A stretch of 64,000 nucleotides of DNA from Methylococcaceae bacterium (GTDB lineage Bacteria > Pseudomonadota > Gammaproteobacteria > Methylococcales > Methylomonadaceae), in assembly GCA_016715325.1 (NCBI GenBank), contig JADKAL010000003.1, positions 62,001-126,000 on the forward strand. The letters are read 5' to 3'. Positions 27,238-37,400 of the stretch are shown in pieces (position 1 is the stretch's first letter; each line of letters opens with the position of its first letter). A program made the position numbers and the translations under genes. The notes below the pieces were generated by a model that worked only from the letters and a program-made list of their open reading frames with translations, was not told the origin of the DNA and searched no databases.

Positions 27238-28328
27238 TACAATTGGTGTCCATGAGAACGCCAATGAAAATTACACTGATTGAAGAGGATCGAACAGAAC
27301 TGGAACGCTGGGTGAAGAGCCGGTCTGTTGGGGCTAAACAAAGACTACGGGCTAGAATGGTACTGATGACCGCCGAGGGCTTGTCAACAACGGTCATTAT
27401 GGCAACGTTAGGGGTCAGCAACCCGACCTTGAACAAGTGGCGGAATCGCTATCTCGAAAGTGGTGTTGAAGGGCTCAAGAAAGGCAAGACCCGCCCGTCG
27501 CGGATACCGCCGCTGCCGACTGACAAAGTCCAAGAAGTCCTGGCCTTGACATTGACCGGTAAACCGGCTGCCGCGACGCAGTGGAGTTGCCGGACGATGG
27601 CGGAGCAGGTCGGCATTTCCCGGATGGCGGTGCACGGCATCTGGCGGGAGCACAAACTGAAGCCCCATCAAGTGAAGGGCTTTAAGGTTTCGAACGACCC
27701 GCTGTTCGCCGAAAAGTTGCGCGATGTCGTGGGCCTTTACCTGGACCCACCGGAGAAGGCCATCGTGTTTTCCGTCGACGAGAAAAGCCAAATCCAGGCG
27801 CTAGATCGTAGCCAACCCGGCCTGCCGATGAAGCCGGGAAAATGCGGGACGATGACGCACGATTATAAGCGACATGGCACCACAACTTTGTTTGCGGCAC
27901 TCGACGTGCAGACCGGAACGGTGATTGGGCAATGCCAGCCCAGGCACCGCCACGACGAGTTCCTCAAGTTCCTGAAGACAATTGACCGGCGAACCGACAA
28001 AACCTTGGCATTGCATTTGATCGTCGACAACTATGCGACGCACAAACATGCCGAAGTAAAGGACTGGCTGGCCCAGCATCCCCGGTTCCACTTACACTTC
28101 ACGCCAACCTCGGCCTCATGGCTCAACTTAGTCGAGCGTTTCTTCCGGGACATTACCGAGGAACGTATCCGGCGTGGTGTTTTCCACAGTGTTGACGACC
28201 TCAAAACAGCGATACAGGAGTATCTCGACCACCGCAATAGCAACCCAAAACCTTACCATTGGACAGCCAAACCAGAGACGATCTTGGCTAAAGTAGACAA
28301 AGCTAAAGATATGTTGAGGACGTTACAC
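27206..28328 (+). mobile_element. IS630-family insertion sequence
   Basis: A complete 1123-base element with 17-base perfect terminal inverted repeats: GTGTAACGTCCTCAACA (27206-27222) and its complement (28312-28328). It is flanked by the TA duplication typical of the family (27204-27205 and 28329-28330). It carries one intact transposase gene. The perfect ends and intact reading frame suggest a recent insertion. Confidence 0.95.
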
Positions 28329-28331
28329 TAG
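27234..28331 (+). CDS. IS630-family transposase
   Basis: A DDE transposase of up to 365 residues (an ATG at 27252 is also possible). The N-terminal helix-turn-helix segment is TTVIMATLGVSNPTLNKWRNRY. The catalytic acids lie in FSVDEKSQIQALDR, LIVDNYATHKH and ASWLNLVERFFRD. The TAG stop is made of the TA target duplication plus the first base of flanking DNA, so the end of the gene lies at the very edge of the element. GC content is well above that of the interrupted gene. Confidence 0.95.
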   Translation: MIQLVSMRTPMKITLIEEDRTELERWVKSRSVGAKQRLRARMVLMTAEGLSTTVIMATLGVSNPTLNKWRNRYLESGVEGLKKGKTRPSRIPPLPTDKVQEVLALTLTGKPAAATQWSCRTMAEQVGISRMAVHGIWREHKLKPHQVKGFKVSNDPLFAEKLRDVVGLYLDPPEKAIVFSVDEKSQIQALDRSQPGLPMKPGKCGTMTHDYKRHGTTTLFAALDVQTGTVIGQCQPRHRHDEFLKFLKTIDRRTDKTLALHLIVDNYATHKHAEVKDWLAQHPRFHLHFTPTSASWLNLVERFFRDITEERIRRGVFHSVDDLKTAIQEYLDHRNSNPKPYHWTAKPETILAKVDKAKDMLRTLH

Positions 28332-28440
28332 AGTTTCATTGGATGATGCAGAAAATCACCTAAAGTCATTTACATACAAAGATAAAACTTCCTTTAGAAA
28401 AGTACTTTGCGCTTACGATATTAAGAAATATGACAAATGA
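28331..28440 (+). pseudogene. 3' remnant of the IS630-split SIR2 gene
   Basis: These bases continue the SIR2 reading frame after removal of the element (R-VSLDDAENHLKSFTYK...KKYDK, stop at 28438-28440). They supply the missing C-terminal 36 residues. Without the excised element there is no start for them. Confidence 0.75.
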
Positions 28441-28867
28441 TTTAAGTGGAAAATTTACGTTTAGGATTGGGCCAGGAATCAATTCCAATAACCAAAGCCA
28501 AATATTTGTTGGGGTTCATAAATTCACCTCAACTTACAATTAACCACCCCATCCCGTTATGCCGCTCCGAGATCGGAGCATTTATCAGGATTAGCCCGTA
28601 AGAGACGCTATAGGGATATCGCATGTTGTCAAAGGAATAGGACGTCCCTTTTGACAACCCTTGGTAAATGTGAGAAGTGCAGGAAATAAGCGGCATCCGG
28701 GTTGCCTTTTCTTTGAATACTTTCTTTTGGCAGAAAATTGCTCCTGCATTTTCTGCATTCGCCACATCTATGTGGCTTGCAACGTAAAATAAAGTATTCC
28801 GCCCGCCGGTGCGACAATTTACATTATCCCTAATGCGCCTTATCTCCTAAAACTATATGGCATATTT
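28441..28867. other. gap with a possible truncated gene and no clear function
   Basis: A 37-codon frame (28430-28543, MTNDLSGKFTF...) overlaps the SIR2 stop by 11 bases. It could be the stub of a second gene of a defence operon. From 28544 to 28867 only short frames without support are seen. The text around 28700-28740 (GGTTGCCTTTTCTTTGAATACTT region) resembles a dispersed intergenic repeat. Confidence 0.35.
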
Positions 28868-30250
28868 TTAAATCACCTTGGAAAACTTCTGCTGCTGCTT
28901 TTGCGCCAAGTATTTATCGAACACCATGCAGATATTGCGAATTAATAACCGTCCCGCCGGATTGACTTGAATTCCTGTCGAGTCGATTGTTAGCAGACCG
29001 TCCGTCTGCATGGCGGTCAGCGCGGTGAGTTCATCTGCAAAGTAATCTTTGTATATAAGGTTGTGGCCTTGTTCGATCTGACTGAAATCCAGATGGAAAT
29101 TGCAGATCAGTTGGGTGACGACATCCCGGCGAATGTGATCGTCTTCGTTAAGTTCAAAGCCTTTATAAACCGCTAATTGATTCCGGCTGAGCCGTTCTTC
29201 GTATTCCTCCAGGGTTTTAACATTCTGGCTATAAGCGCCGCCGACGCGGCCGATGGAGGTAATCCCCAGCCCGACCAAGTCGCAATCCGAGTGGGTGGAG
29301 TAGCCTTGAAAGTTGCGGTAGAGATGGCCTTCGCGCTGGGCGACGGCCAGTTCGTCGTCCGGTTTGGCGAAGTGATCCATGCCGATGTAGACGTATCCGG
29401 CGGCGGCGAGTTTGTCGCCCGCCATTTGCAGAATCGCCAGCTTGGTATCGGCCGAGGGCAGTTCGGCATCAATGACTTGCCGTTGGGTTTTAAATCGGTC
29501 GGGCAGGTGGGCGTAATTGAACACCGAGAAGCGATCCGGCGCAACGTCGATTAATTTATCCAGGGTGACTGCGAAGCTGGCGACGGTTTGTTTCGGCAGG
29601 CCGTAGATCAAATCGACATTGGTGGAACGAAAGCCTTCCGCGCGCGCCGCTTTTAATACCGCAAACGTTTGGGTTTCGCTCTGGAGGCGATTGACCGCTT
29701 TTTGGACGTCATGATCGAAATCTTGTACGCCCAGGCTGATGCGGTTGAAGCCCAGTTCACGCAATTGCTCAATGGTGTGAAGGTTGGTTTCCCGAGGATC
29801 GACTTCGATGGAATATTCGCCGCTATCGTCATTTCTAAGAGTGAAATGCTCTCTAGTCGCCGCCATCAACGTCTTCATTTGCTCGTAATTGAGGAAAGTC
29901 GGCGTGCCGCCGCCCCAATGCAGTTGATTGACAACCCGGCTCTTATCGAACAAATCGCCCTGCAAGGCGATTTCCTTAATCAGATTTGCCAGATATGGCT
30001 CGGCGTGCTTCCGGTTTTTGGTGACGATTTTATTGCAGGCGCAATAAAAACAGACGGTGTCACAAAACGGAATGTGAAAATACAGCGACAACGGCCCGCC
30101 CTTGGCATTGGATTGCGCGATGTGCTGGCGGTAATGCGCCTCGGTAAAGCCTTCGTGCAATTCCAGCGCGGTGGGGTAGGAGGTATAGCGCGGACCGGCT
30201 TTGTCGTATTTGTCGATTAATGCGCGGTCGAAAAGCAGTGTTTGATCCAT
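28868..30250 (-). CDS. hemN: oxygen-independent coproporphyrinogen III oxidase HemN
   Basis: A 460-residue radical SAM enzyme that decarboxylates coproporphyrinogen III for heme synthesis under low oxygen. The cluster motif is FCDTVCFYCACN (CxxxCxxC). GGGTPTFLNYEQM and a C-terminal HemN domain follow. The ATG at 30250 (MDQTLLFD) is used; a TTG at 30304 adds 18 unlikely residues. I looked for an FNR site upstream and found none with correct spacing. Confidence 0.95.
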   Translation of the reverse strand: MDQTLLFDRALIDKYDKAGPRYTSYPTALELHEGFTEAHYRQHIAQSNAKGGPLSLYFHIPFCDTVCFYCACNKIVTKNRKHAEPYLANLIKEIALQGDLFDKSRVVNQLHWGGGTPTFLNYEQMKTLMAATREHFTLRNDDSGEYSIEVDPRETNLHTIEQLRELGFNRISLGVQDFDHDVQKAVNRLQSETQTFAVLKAARAEGFRSTNVDLIYGLPKQTVASFAVTLDKLIDVAPDRFSVFNYAHLPDRFKTQRQVIDAELPSADTKLAILQMAGDKLAAAGYVYIGMDHFAKPDDELAVAQREGHLYRNFQGYSTHSDCDLVGLGITSIGRVGGAYSQNVKTLEEYEERLSRNQLAVYKGFELNEDDHIRRDVVTQLICNFHLDFSQIEQGHNLIYKDYFADELTALTAMQTDGLLTIDSTGIQVNPAGRLLIRNICMVFDKYLAQKQQQKFSKVI

Positions 30251-30988
30251 CGGCGAGTGAGAGGTGATTAATTTGTTTTTATAATAGCCCTGACTCAATC
30301 GCAAAGCCAGTAGGATGGGATGTGTTTATTTTCTGTTGCGATTGAAACAGTTATTGATGAACTGAATCAATAGAATCAGTTTCCAGTTTTATAAGGACTG
30401 ATTACGGTTTGACACGCTATAGTTTCGACCAAGTGAAGTCTTAACGTTCGTTCACCTTAAGCCCATCGACTTCGCTCAGGAGGGCTGTGTCGAAGCTTTG
30501 AATGGGATTTAAATGGCTCACCAAGTGGGTGAATGTGAAGAAATCCGTTCATGCTTCGACTGAGCTCGGCACGAACGGATTTCTTCCCTTTCAACTGATT
30601 TTTTAGAATATTACCATTCCTGTAAAGCGGGAGTTAAAGCCTTATTTCGACGCTTATAGATTCGGCTCTGTGAAGTCTTAAGTCCTGTTCGCCTTGAGCC
30701 CGTCGAAAGGCGGTACGTGCTTCGACTTACTCAGCACGAACGGCTCAGACTTTAAAAGGCCGAATCAATAGGTTACAGACAGCGTATCTTATGCCCGGTT
30801 GTTTGATATAATAAAAACCAGTTAACAAAGCGAATCGGCTTGTTTCACTTTCTAAATTTTCAAGTTGATAAGCACGGCAAGGTCTTTTAGTATGCTTCAT
30901 AACATTGTTTGTTGGTTCGATAATCAATTCCAAATTTAATTTTTTAGGACTGTTCCAATAAACTCGGCAGACATCAGTCATTACACGC
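30251..30988. other. 738-base intergenic region rich in inverted repeats
   Basis: No gene is seen. It contains a pair of palindromic elements of the TTCGAC-GCTCAG family. One is a region from 30430 to 30586 ending in a strong inverted repeat: GAAGAAATCCGTTCATGC (30537-30554) with GCACGAACGGATTTCTTC (30569-30586). The other is the copy at 30661-30764. Promoters for the downstream penicillin-binding protein must lie in 30765-30988. Confidence 0.6.
30661..30764. repeat. dispersed palindromic element, copy 2
   Basis: A 104-base element nearly identical to 19547-19667, bounded by TTCGGC and GCCGAA. The inner part has CCTTGAGCCCGTCGAAAGG and TGCTTCGACTTACTCAGCA. It lacks the 17-base insertion of copy 1 and so may be the more complete or ancestral form. 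Confidence 0.75.
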
Positions 30989-33900
30989 ATGGATAAAAAA
31001 GCCCTTAACCGGTTTTTAACAGGGTACATTATTCTCGGCGTTATCCTGGTTGTTGTTGTCATTGTCAGAATCGTTCATCAAGAAATCACCACCTCGAAAT
31101 TTCAGGCCCGTTACCTATCCGATATTGCGAAACAATTAAGTTTTAAACTCGATAACGGTCCGAGTAAATCGATCCGTTATCCTATCGATGGTCCTTACGA
31201 TCAACGGATGGGTTATACGCTGATCCCGAATTCGATCAACCGGCTTGAAACTGCGGGCTACTCCGTCAGTGCGCAAGCTTCGTCGTCGGCCATGATGGGC
31301 AAATTAGCCGGATACGGACTTTTCCCGATTTACCAGGAGAAATCCAGAAGCGGATTAAAGATTACCGATCAATCCGGGCAAGTCATTTTCAGCACGCTGT
31401 ATCCAATTCACGGCTACTCGAATTTCGAAGTCATTCCGCCGCTTGTCTTGCAAACATTACTCTTCATTGAGAATCGGGAACTGCTCAATAACCGATTTCC
31501 ATCCCAAAATCCCGCCGTTGAATGGGACCGCTTCGGCTTTGCCGCCTTACTAATGATGGCTAATAAATTGGGGATTATCGAAAGTTCGCCCGGCGGCAGC
31601 ACGTTAGCCACACAGATCGAAAAATACCGGCATTCTTCCAACGGTTATACTAATTCGGCTATCGACAAAATTCGCCAGATGGCAAGCGCTTCGATACGTG
31701 CTTATTTGTTAGGCTCCGATACGCGGGAAATGCGCCGCCGGATCGTACTGGCTTATTTGAACTCCATGCCTTTATCCGCGACACCGAAATCGGGCGAAGT
31801 TCACGGCTTAGGCGACGGCTTGGCGGCGTGGTTCGGCGCCGATTTCGACGAAGTTAATAAGTTGTTGAATCCGAGCGCGCTTAAACCGAATCAACCGGTT
31901 AGTCCGCAGCAAGCCACCGCGTTCAGGCTCGTGTTAACCACTTTGTTATCGCAACGGCGTCCGTCGTATTTGCTCGGAGAAGGTTATGCTTCGTTAAATG
32001 AACTGACCGACAGTTATTTGCGGCTGATGGCAAAAGATAAGTTTATTTCTCCCGAGCTACGCGATGCCGCACTCAAGATAAATCAACTAAAGCCCGTTAC
32101 TTCAATTGTAACGCCGTCTTATTTCATGGCCGAGAAAAAAACGCAAAGCATCTTGCGGTCCCGGTTAGCGAAAATGCTGAACATTAAAACCAACTATGAG
32201 TTGGATCGTCTGGATTTATCGGTCAAAACAACCCTTGATTACGCCGTTCAACAGTCTGTGAGTAAAGCGCTGCACGGCTTGAGCGACCCTAACGAAGCGA
32301 GTGCCGCGGGTATTTTCGGCGAGCGGATGTTGAACGGTAATGTCGACTTGTCGCCGATTATCTACAGCTTGATGTTATTCGAAAAAAGTCCTGCGGGAAA
32401 TTTACTACGCATACAAACGGACAGTTTCGACCAGCCTTTGGATATAAACGAAGGCATACGGCTCGATCTCGGTTCTACTTCAAAAATGCGCACGACCGTG
32501 CATTATCTGGAATTGATCGCCGAACTTTATCAACAGTATCATGCTCGATCACCTGAAGCGCTTAAACAAATCGTTTTTCATCCGCGCGATTATTTGTCCG
32601 CGTGGGTCGTCGAGCAATTGATTGCGAAAAAAGACATCGGGCTGGAAGAGCTGCTGAACAATGCGATGGATAGGAAATATTCCGCCAGTCCCTACGAATA
32701 TTTCTTTACCGGAGGCGGGCTGCACCATTTTAATAATTTCGATAAATCGGAGAACAGCCAAATTAAGTCGATCCGTCACGCTTTACGCGATTCGACTAAT
32801 TTAGTGTTCATCCGTTTAATGCGCGATACCGTTTACCATCACCTCTACAAACCGGACGGTATTGCGCGTTGGCTGGATAATCCTGACGATCCGAGGCGGA
32901 AGGAATATTTGGAACATTTTGCCGACCGGGAAGGCAAAGCTTATTTGCGCCGGTTTTATGCCAAATATCAAGGCAAAACGCCCGATGAGGCGATGGAAAT
33001 GTTGATTAAAAAGGTGCAACCGAAAGTTTCCCGCTTATCGATGTTGTATCGTTCTATTCATCCTGAACACGACGAAACCCAGTTTTATCTATTCCTAAAA
33101 TCGCACATTAAAGGCGAAGATTTAGTGAATGAAGATATTTACGGCTTGTACGATAAATATTCCATTGCCGAATTCGATTTGCAGGATCAAGGCTTTATAA
33201 CCAAAGTTCATCCTCTCGAGTTATGGCTGGTGCGTTATTTGACTTCCCATCCGAAAGCGACCCTCGACGATGTTTTCGCTCATAGTTACGAAGAACGTTT
33301 AGAGGTTTACCGTTGGTTGTTGAAAAGCAAACGGAAAAACTCGCAGCAGCGCCGCATAATGACCTTATTGGAAGAAGAAGCATTTAAAGAAATTCATAAG
33401 GCGTGGCAACGCGTCGGCTATCCTTTCAGTAAATTGACGCCGTCGTACGGTTCGTCGATCGGCGCATCGGGAGACCGTCCTGCCGCGCTGGCCGAACTCA
33501 TGGGCGTATTACAAAACGATGGCGTCCGCATCCCCGCTGTAAAATTCGATTCACTGCATTTTGCCGCGGCGACACCGTATGAAACGATTTTGAACAAATC
33601 GATTGAAAAAGGCGAACGTATTTTCCCCGCAGAAGTTGCGCGTGCCGCGCGCGGTGCGTTAGCCGGCGTTGTCGAGGGCGGAACGGCTTCCCGTTTACGC
33701 GGCGTTTATACGGACAAAAACGGTAAACCGCTCGTCGTCGGCGGCAAAACGGGTACGGGCGATCATCGCAAGCAAGTCTGGGGTGAACGAGGACGACTGC
33801 TGGAATCGAAATTCATTAGTCGGGCGGCAACCTTTACCTTTTATCTCGGCGAACGTTTTTACGGTGTTATTACGGCTTATGTGGAAGGGCCGGACGCGGA

Positions 33901-34054
33901 AAAATATCACTTTACCAGCTCGTTACCCGTACAAATTCTGAAATACCTAAAACCTACGCTTTCTCCTTTGTTAAATAAGCGTTATGAAGATCGAGTAACT
34001 CATCCCGCTGAGCCGGAAAAATTGGCTAAAGTCATCAATCAAAAACCCGAATAG
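30989..34054 (+). CDS. bifunctional penicillin-binding protein (GT51 transglycosylase and transpeptidase)
   Basis: A 1021-residue class A-type protein with one N-terminal membrane anchor (about 8-30). The GT51 domain shows LLFIENRELL and GGSTLATQIEKY (about 150-290). The transpeptidase domain has the SxxK serine in DLGSTSKMRTT (near 500) and KTGTGDH (near 920). The protein is longer than PBP1A or PBP1C, and the GT51 motif ENREL replaces the common ED-x-x-F. The transpeptidase domain has long insertions (650-800). It builds or modifies peptidoglycan in the periplasm. It stands alone, with no operon partner. Confidence 0.85.
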   Translation: MDKKALNRFLTGYIILGVILVVVVIVRIVHQEITTSKFQARYLSDIAKQLSFKLDNGPSKSIRYPIDGPYDQRMGYTLIPNSINRLETAGYSVSAQASSSAMMGKLAGYGLFPIYQEKSRSGLKITDQSGQVIFSTLYPIHGYSNFEVIPPLVLQTLLFIENRELLNNRFPSQNPAVEWDRFGFAALLMMANKLGIIESSPGGSTLATQIEKYRHSSNGYTNSAIDKIRQMASASIRAYLLGSDTREMRRRIVLAYLNSMPLSATPKSGEVHGLGDGLAAWFGADFDEVNKLLNPSALKPNQPVSPQQATAFRLVLTTLLSQRRPSYLLGEGYASLNELTDSYLRLMAKDKFISPELRDAALKINQLKPVTSIVTPSYFMAEKKTQSILRSRLAKMLNIKTNYELDRLDLSVKTTLDYAVQQSVSKALHGLSDPNEASAAGIFGERMLNGNVDLSPIIYSLMLFEKSPAGNLLRIQTDSFDQPLDINEGIRLDLGSTSKMRTTVHYLELIAELYQQYHARSPEALKQIVFHPRDYLSAWVVEQLIAKKDIGLEELLNNAMDRKYSASPYEYFFTGGGLHHFNNFDKSENSQIKSIRHALRDSTNLVFIRLMRDTVYHHLYKPDGIARWLDNPDDPRRKEYLEHFADREGKAYLRRFYAKYQGKTPDEAMEMLIKKVQPKVSRLSMLYRSIHPEHDETQFYLFLKSHIKGEDLVNEDIYGLYDKYSIAEFDLQDQGFITKVHPLELWLVRYLTSHPKATLDDVFAHSYEERLEVYRWLLKSKRKNSQQRRIMTLLEEEAFKEIHKAWQRVGYPFSKLTPSYGSSIGASGDRPAALAELMGVLQNDGVRIPAVKFDSLHFAAATPYETILNKSIEKGERIFPAEVARAARGALAGVVEGGTASRLRGVYTDKNGKPLVVGGKTGTGDHRKQVWGERGRLLESKFISRAATFTFYLGERFYGVITAYVEGPDAEKYHFTSSLPVQILKYLKPTLSPLLNKRYEDRVTHPAEPEKLAKVINQKPE

Positions 34055-34473
34055 CGCGGTTCATACTTGCCTGCATCTTATCAAGGTGCCGGGAGCAGGT
34101 TCCACTATTACCGCAACCGTCTTCATTCCGAGGAATATTTGCACCTATCGCTAGCCTGATCGCATTGAGCTGGAATACGAAATTAATATATTAGGCTGCT
34201 GTCGAGCGATGCATTTTCCTTTTGTTGCGCGCAATTAATACTCTATATCAATGTATTGCACCGTTTATGTGCGGCATTGCACTCTATTGGATCATGGGGA
34301 TTCTTCAGGAAAGAGATATTTAAATAAAAACAATAAGTTACGTCATTATTCTATTGGCTCGGTAATTGCTTTAATGTAGTGATTTAATCACTCTTCATCG
34401 ATAGGTAAAAATTATCCGCCAAAACATTTCCAATATTCGCCGTGACTACAATGCTTGGGTCGCCGACGAGACC
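34055..34473. other. 419-base intergenic region
   Basis: No complete gene is seen. The last 63 bases (from about 34411) are an in-frame extension of the following kinase gene and read NISNIRRDYNAWVADET; the stop that limits the frame is at 34402-34404. The rest is AT-rich and probably holds the promoter. Confidence 0.5.
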
Positions 34474-37400
34474 ATGGAGGATTACGCCTTACGCTTTGCA
34501 CCGCGTTCGTTCCGCAAATGGTCGGAATTTCAAGTTGCCAATACAGCATTCGGCTCCACCTCATTTCTGGTTTTGGAAGCTATCGGCGGGTTTTTATCGA
34601 TCAATTACGGCTTTACCAACGCGGTTTGGGCCATCTTCGCAGTCGGCTTGATCATCTTTGTTATTAGTTATCCCATTAGCTATTATGCCGCACGCTACAA
34701 CATCGATATCGATTTATTAACCCGTAGCGCAGGTTTCGGCTATATCGGTTCTACGGTGACGTCGCTAATCTATGCATCCTATACCTTTATATTGTTTGCG
34801 CTCGAAGCCTCGATTATGTCGCTGGCGCTTGAATTGTATTTCCATATTCCAATTGCCATCGCTCATATAGTCAATGCGGTGATAGTAATACCGTTAGTTA
34901 CATTCGGTATTACCGTCATCAGCCGTTTGCAATTGTGGACGCAGCCGTTGTGGCTGCTCTTATTGATCATACCCTATGTTGCAATCGCCTTATACGATCC
35001 GGAAGCGTTAATAACCTTGCAGGCTTACTTTTCTATTGCAGCGAGCGGGCAGGGTTTTAATTGGTTGTTGTTCGGGAGTGCGGCGACGATTGCCTTTTCT
35101 ATGGTGGCTCAAATCGGCGAGCAGGTCGATTTTCTGCGCTTTATGCCGGAGCTTACGGAACGCAACCGATTCCGTTGGTGGGTTTCAACTATAGCAGGCG
35201 GTCCGGGTTGGATTTTGTTCGGCATGGTTCGTCAGTTGGGAGGCGCATTACTTGCGCATTTAGCTATCCGTCACGGTATCGATAATGCCCACGCGCATGA
35301 GCCGACTCAAATGTACCTGATTGCGTATAGCTACATCTTCGACAATAAGGAGATAGCTTTAGCATTTACTACATTGTTCGTGGTTATATCGCAAATCAAG
35401 ATCAATGTAACCAATGCATACGCCGGATCGTTGGCGTGGTCCAACTTTTTTTCGAGGTTGACACATAGCCATCCAGGACGAGTTATCTGGCTGTTTTTCA
35501 ATGTTTCCATTGCATTATTATTGATGGAGTTCGGGGTTTTCAGTTCGCTTGAAAAAGTTCTCGGACTATTGTCGAACGTGTCGATTGCCTGGATTAGCGC
35601 TGTTTCGGCAGACTTGCTCATTAACAAACCGCTCGGTCTCAGTCCGAAACATGTCGAATTTAAACGGGCGTATTTACCAGACTTGAATCCGGTCGGCACC
35701 TTGTCGACTTTGTTTTCCTCGGTTGTTTCCATCCTGGCTTATTTAGGCGCTTTCGGGGAATATGCTCAAGCATTCTCGGCATTTATCGCATTGGGGATGT
35801 CCTTTATCCTGACCCCGAGCATCGCCAAACTGTACGGACGGAAGCGCTATTATGCCCGTTACCATACACATAAGAATCAAGATCAGCTCAGTCAATGCAC
35901 CATTTGTTCAAACCATTTCGAACAAAACGACATGGCCTTTTGCCCTTTTTATAAGGGGACAATTTGCTCGTTATGCTGTACGCTGGATTCGAATTGCATG
36001 GATACCTGTAAGCCGGGTTTTAGGCTGGATGATTATCTGGAAAAAATTGCCGATTACATCCTGCCGAATCGGCTGTCGCTTACCGCTAGATTGCGCTTGA
36101 TCCGGTTCTGCATTTTATTCATATTTCTGACAATTTTAACGACTGTATTTGTCGGCATCATTTATTATCAAGATTTATTGAGCGCGCAGCAGCATCCCGC
36201 TTCGTTTAATTTATTGAAGGATAATTTTGTTAAAGTTTATTCATCGTTGTTAGTGTTCATCGGCTTATGTACATGGTGGTTGATCTTGAACGACGAAAGC
36301 AGACGTGTCGCCCATGAGGAAATTGCTAAACAGACCCAACGATTAATGATGGAGGTCGAAGAGCATACTAAAACCGACGCCAAATTACAGGAAGCCATTA
36401 AGTCGGCAGATAAAGCCAATATCGCGAAAAGCCGGTTTCTAAGCAACATGAGCCATGAAATTCGTACGCCGTTGAATAGCATCATAGGCTACGCGTATAT
36501 CTTGCAGCAAGATCCGGCGATTCCCTCGCATAGAAAACAAGCGGTGGATATTTTAAAACGTAGCGGCGAACATTTATCTTCGCTGATTGAAGATATTCTC
36601 GATATTGCCAGAATCGAAGCCTGTAAATTTGAACTGAATAAAGACGCAATCGATTTCCCGATGTTTATCGAGCATTTACTCAGTATCTTCAAGCCGCAAG
36701 CCGAAGCTAAAGGCTTAGCATTTTCCTGTCAAATTGTGAGTACTTTGCCCCGTCTGGTGCGGGGCGATGAGAAAAGGGTCGGACAAATCCTGATTAATCT
36801 GTTAAGTAATGCGATCAAATTTACCCAAAATGGAGAAGTGATTTTCAGGATCGGTTACAGTTGCGGCGTGACCACATTCCAAGTCATCGATACAGGTCCC
36901 GGCATTGAAGAAGACCAATTGCAAAACATTTTTCAACCGTTTACCCAATTGGCTCAGGAGAATTTGGTCTCCGGAAGCGGTCTCGGCTTGACCATCAGTA
37001 AAGTGTTAACCGAAATTATGGGCGGCGAGCTCAGTGTCAATAGCATTCCCGAAAAAGGCACAACATTTACTGTCCGTCTGTTTCTCGCAAACCTCGGTAA
37101 TGAACAAGATAAGGTGCAACAGCAAACAATAATCGGTTATCAGGGCGTCCGTAAAAAAATTCTTGTGGTCGACGATCAACCGGAGCATCGGCAGTTAATA
37201 AGCGCATTGTTAAAACCCTTAGGCTTTGCGCTTGACGAAGCAGGATCAGGGTTGGAATGCTTGGCGAAAGTGAAGCACTGTCCGCCGAATCTAATTTTAA
37301 TGGATTTATCGATGCCGGAAATGGATGGATTGAAAACGTCGGAGACATTACGGGAATCCGGTTATTCGTTGCCGATCATCGTTCTTACCTCAAATGCTTA

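Noticed and set aside
28529..28817. Minus-strand frames of 60-80 codons after the SIR2 remnant
   Set aside because: No ribosome site, no recognisable domain, and the composition suggests repeat-type intergenic DNA.
30340..30380. Possible FNR site (TTGAT...ATCAA) upstream of hemN
   Set aside because: The two half-sites are seven bases apart instead of four, so it does not fit the FNR consensus.
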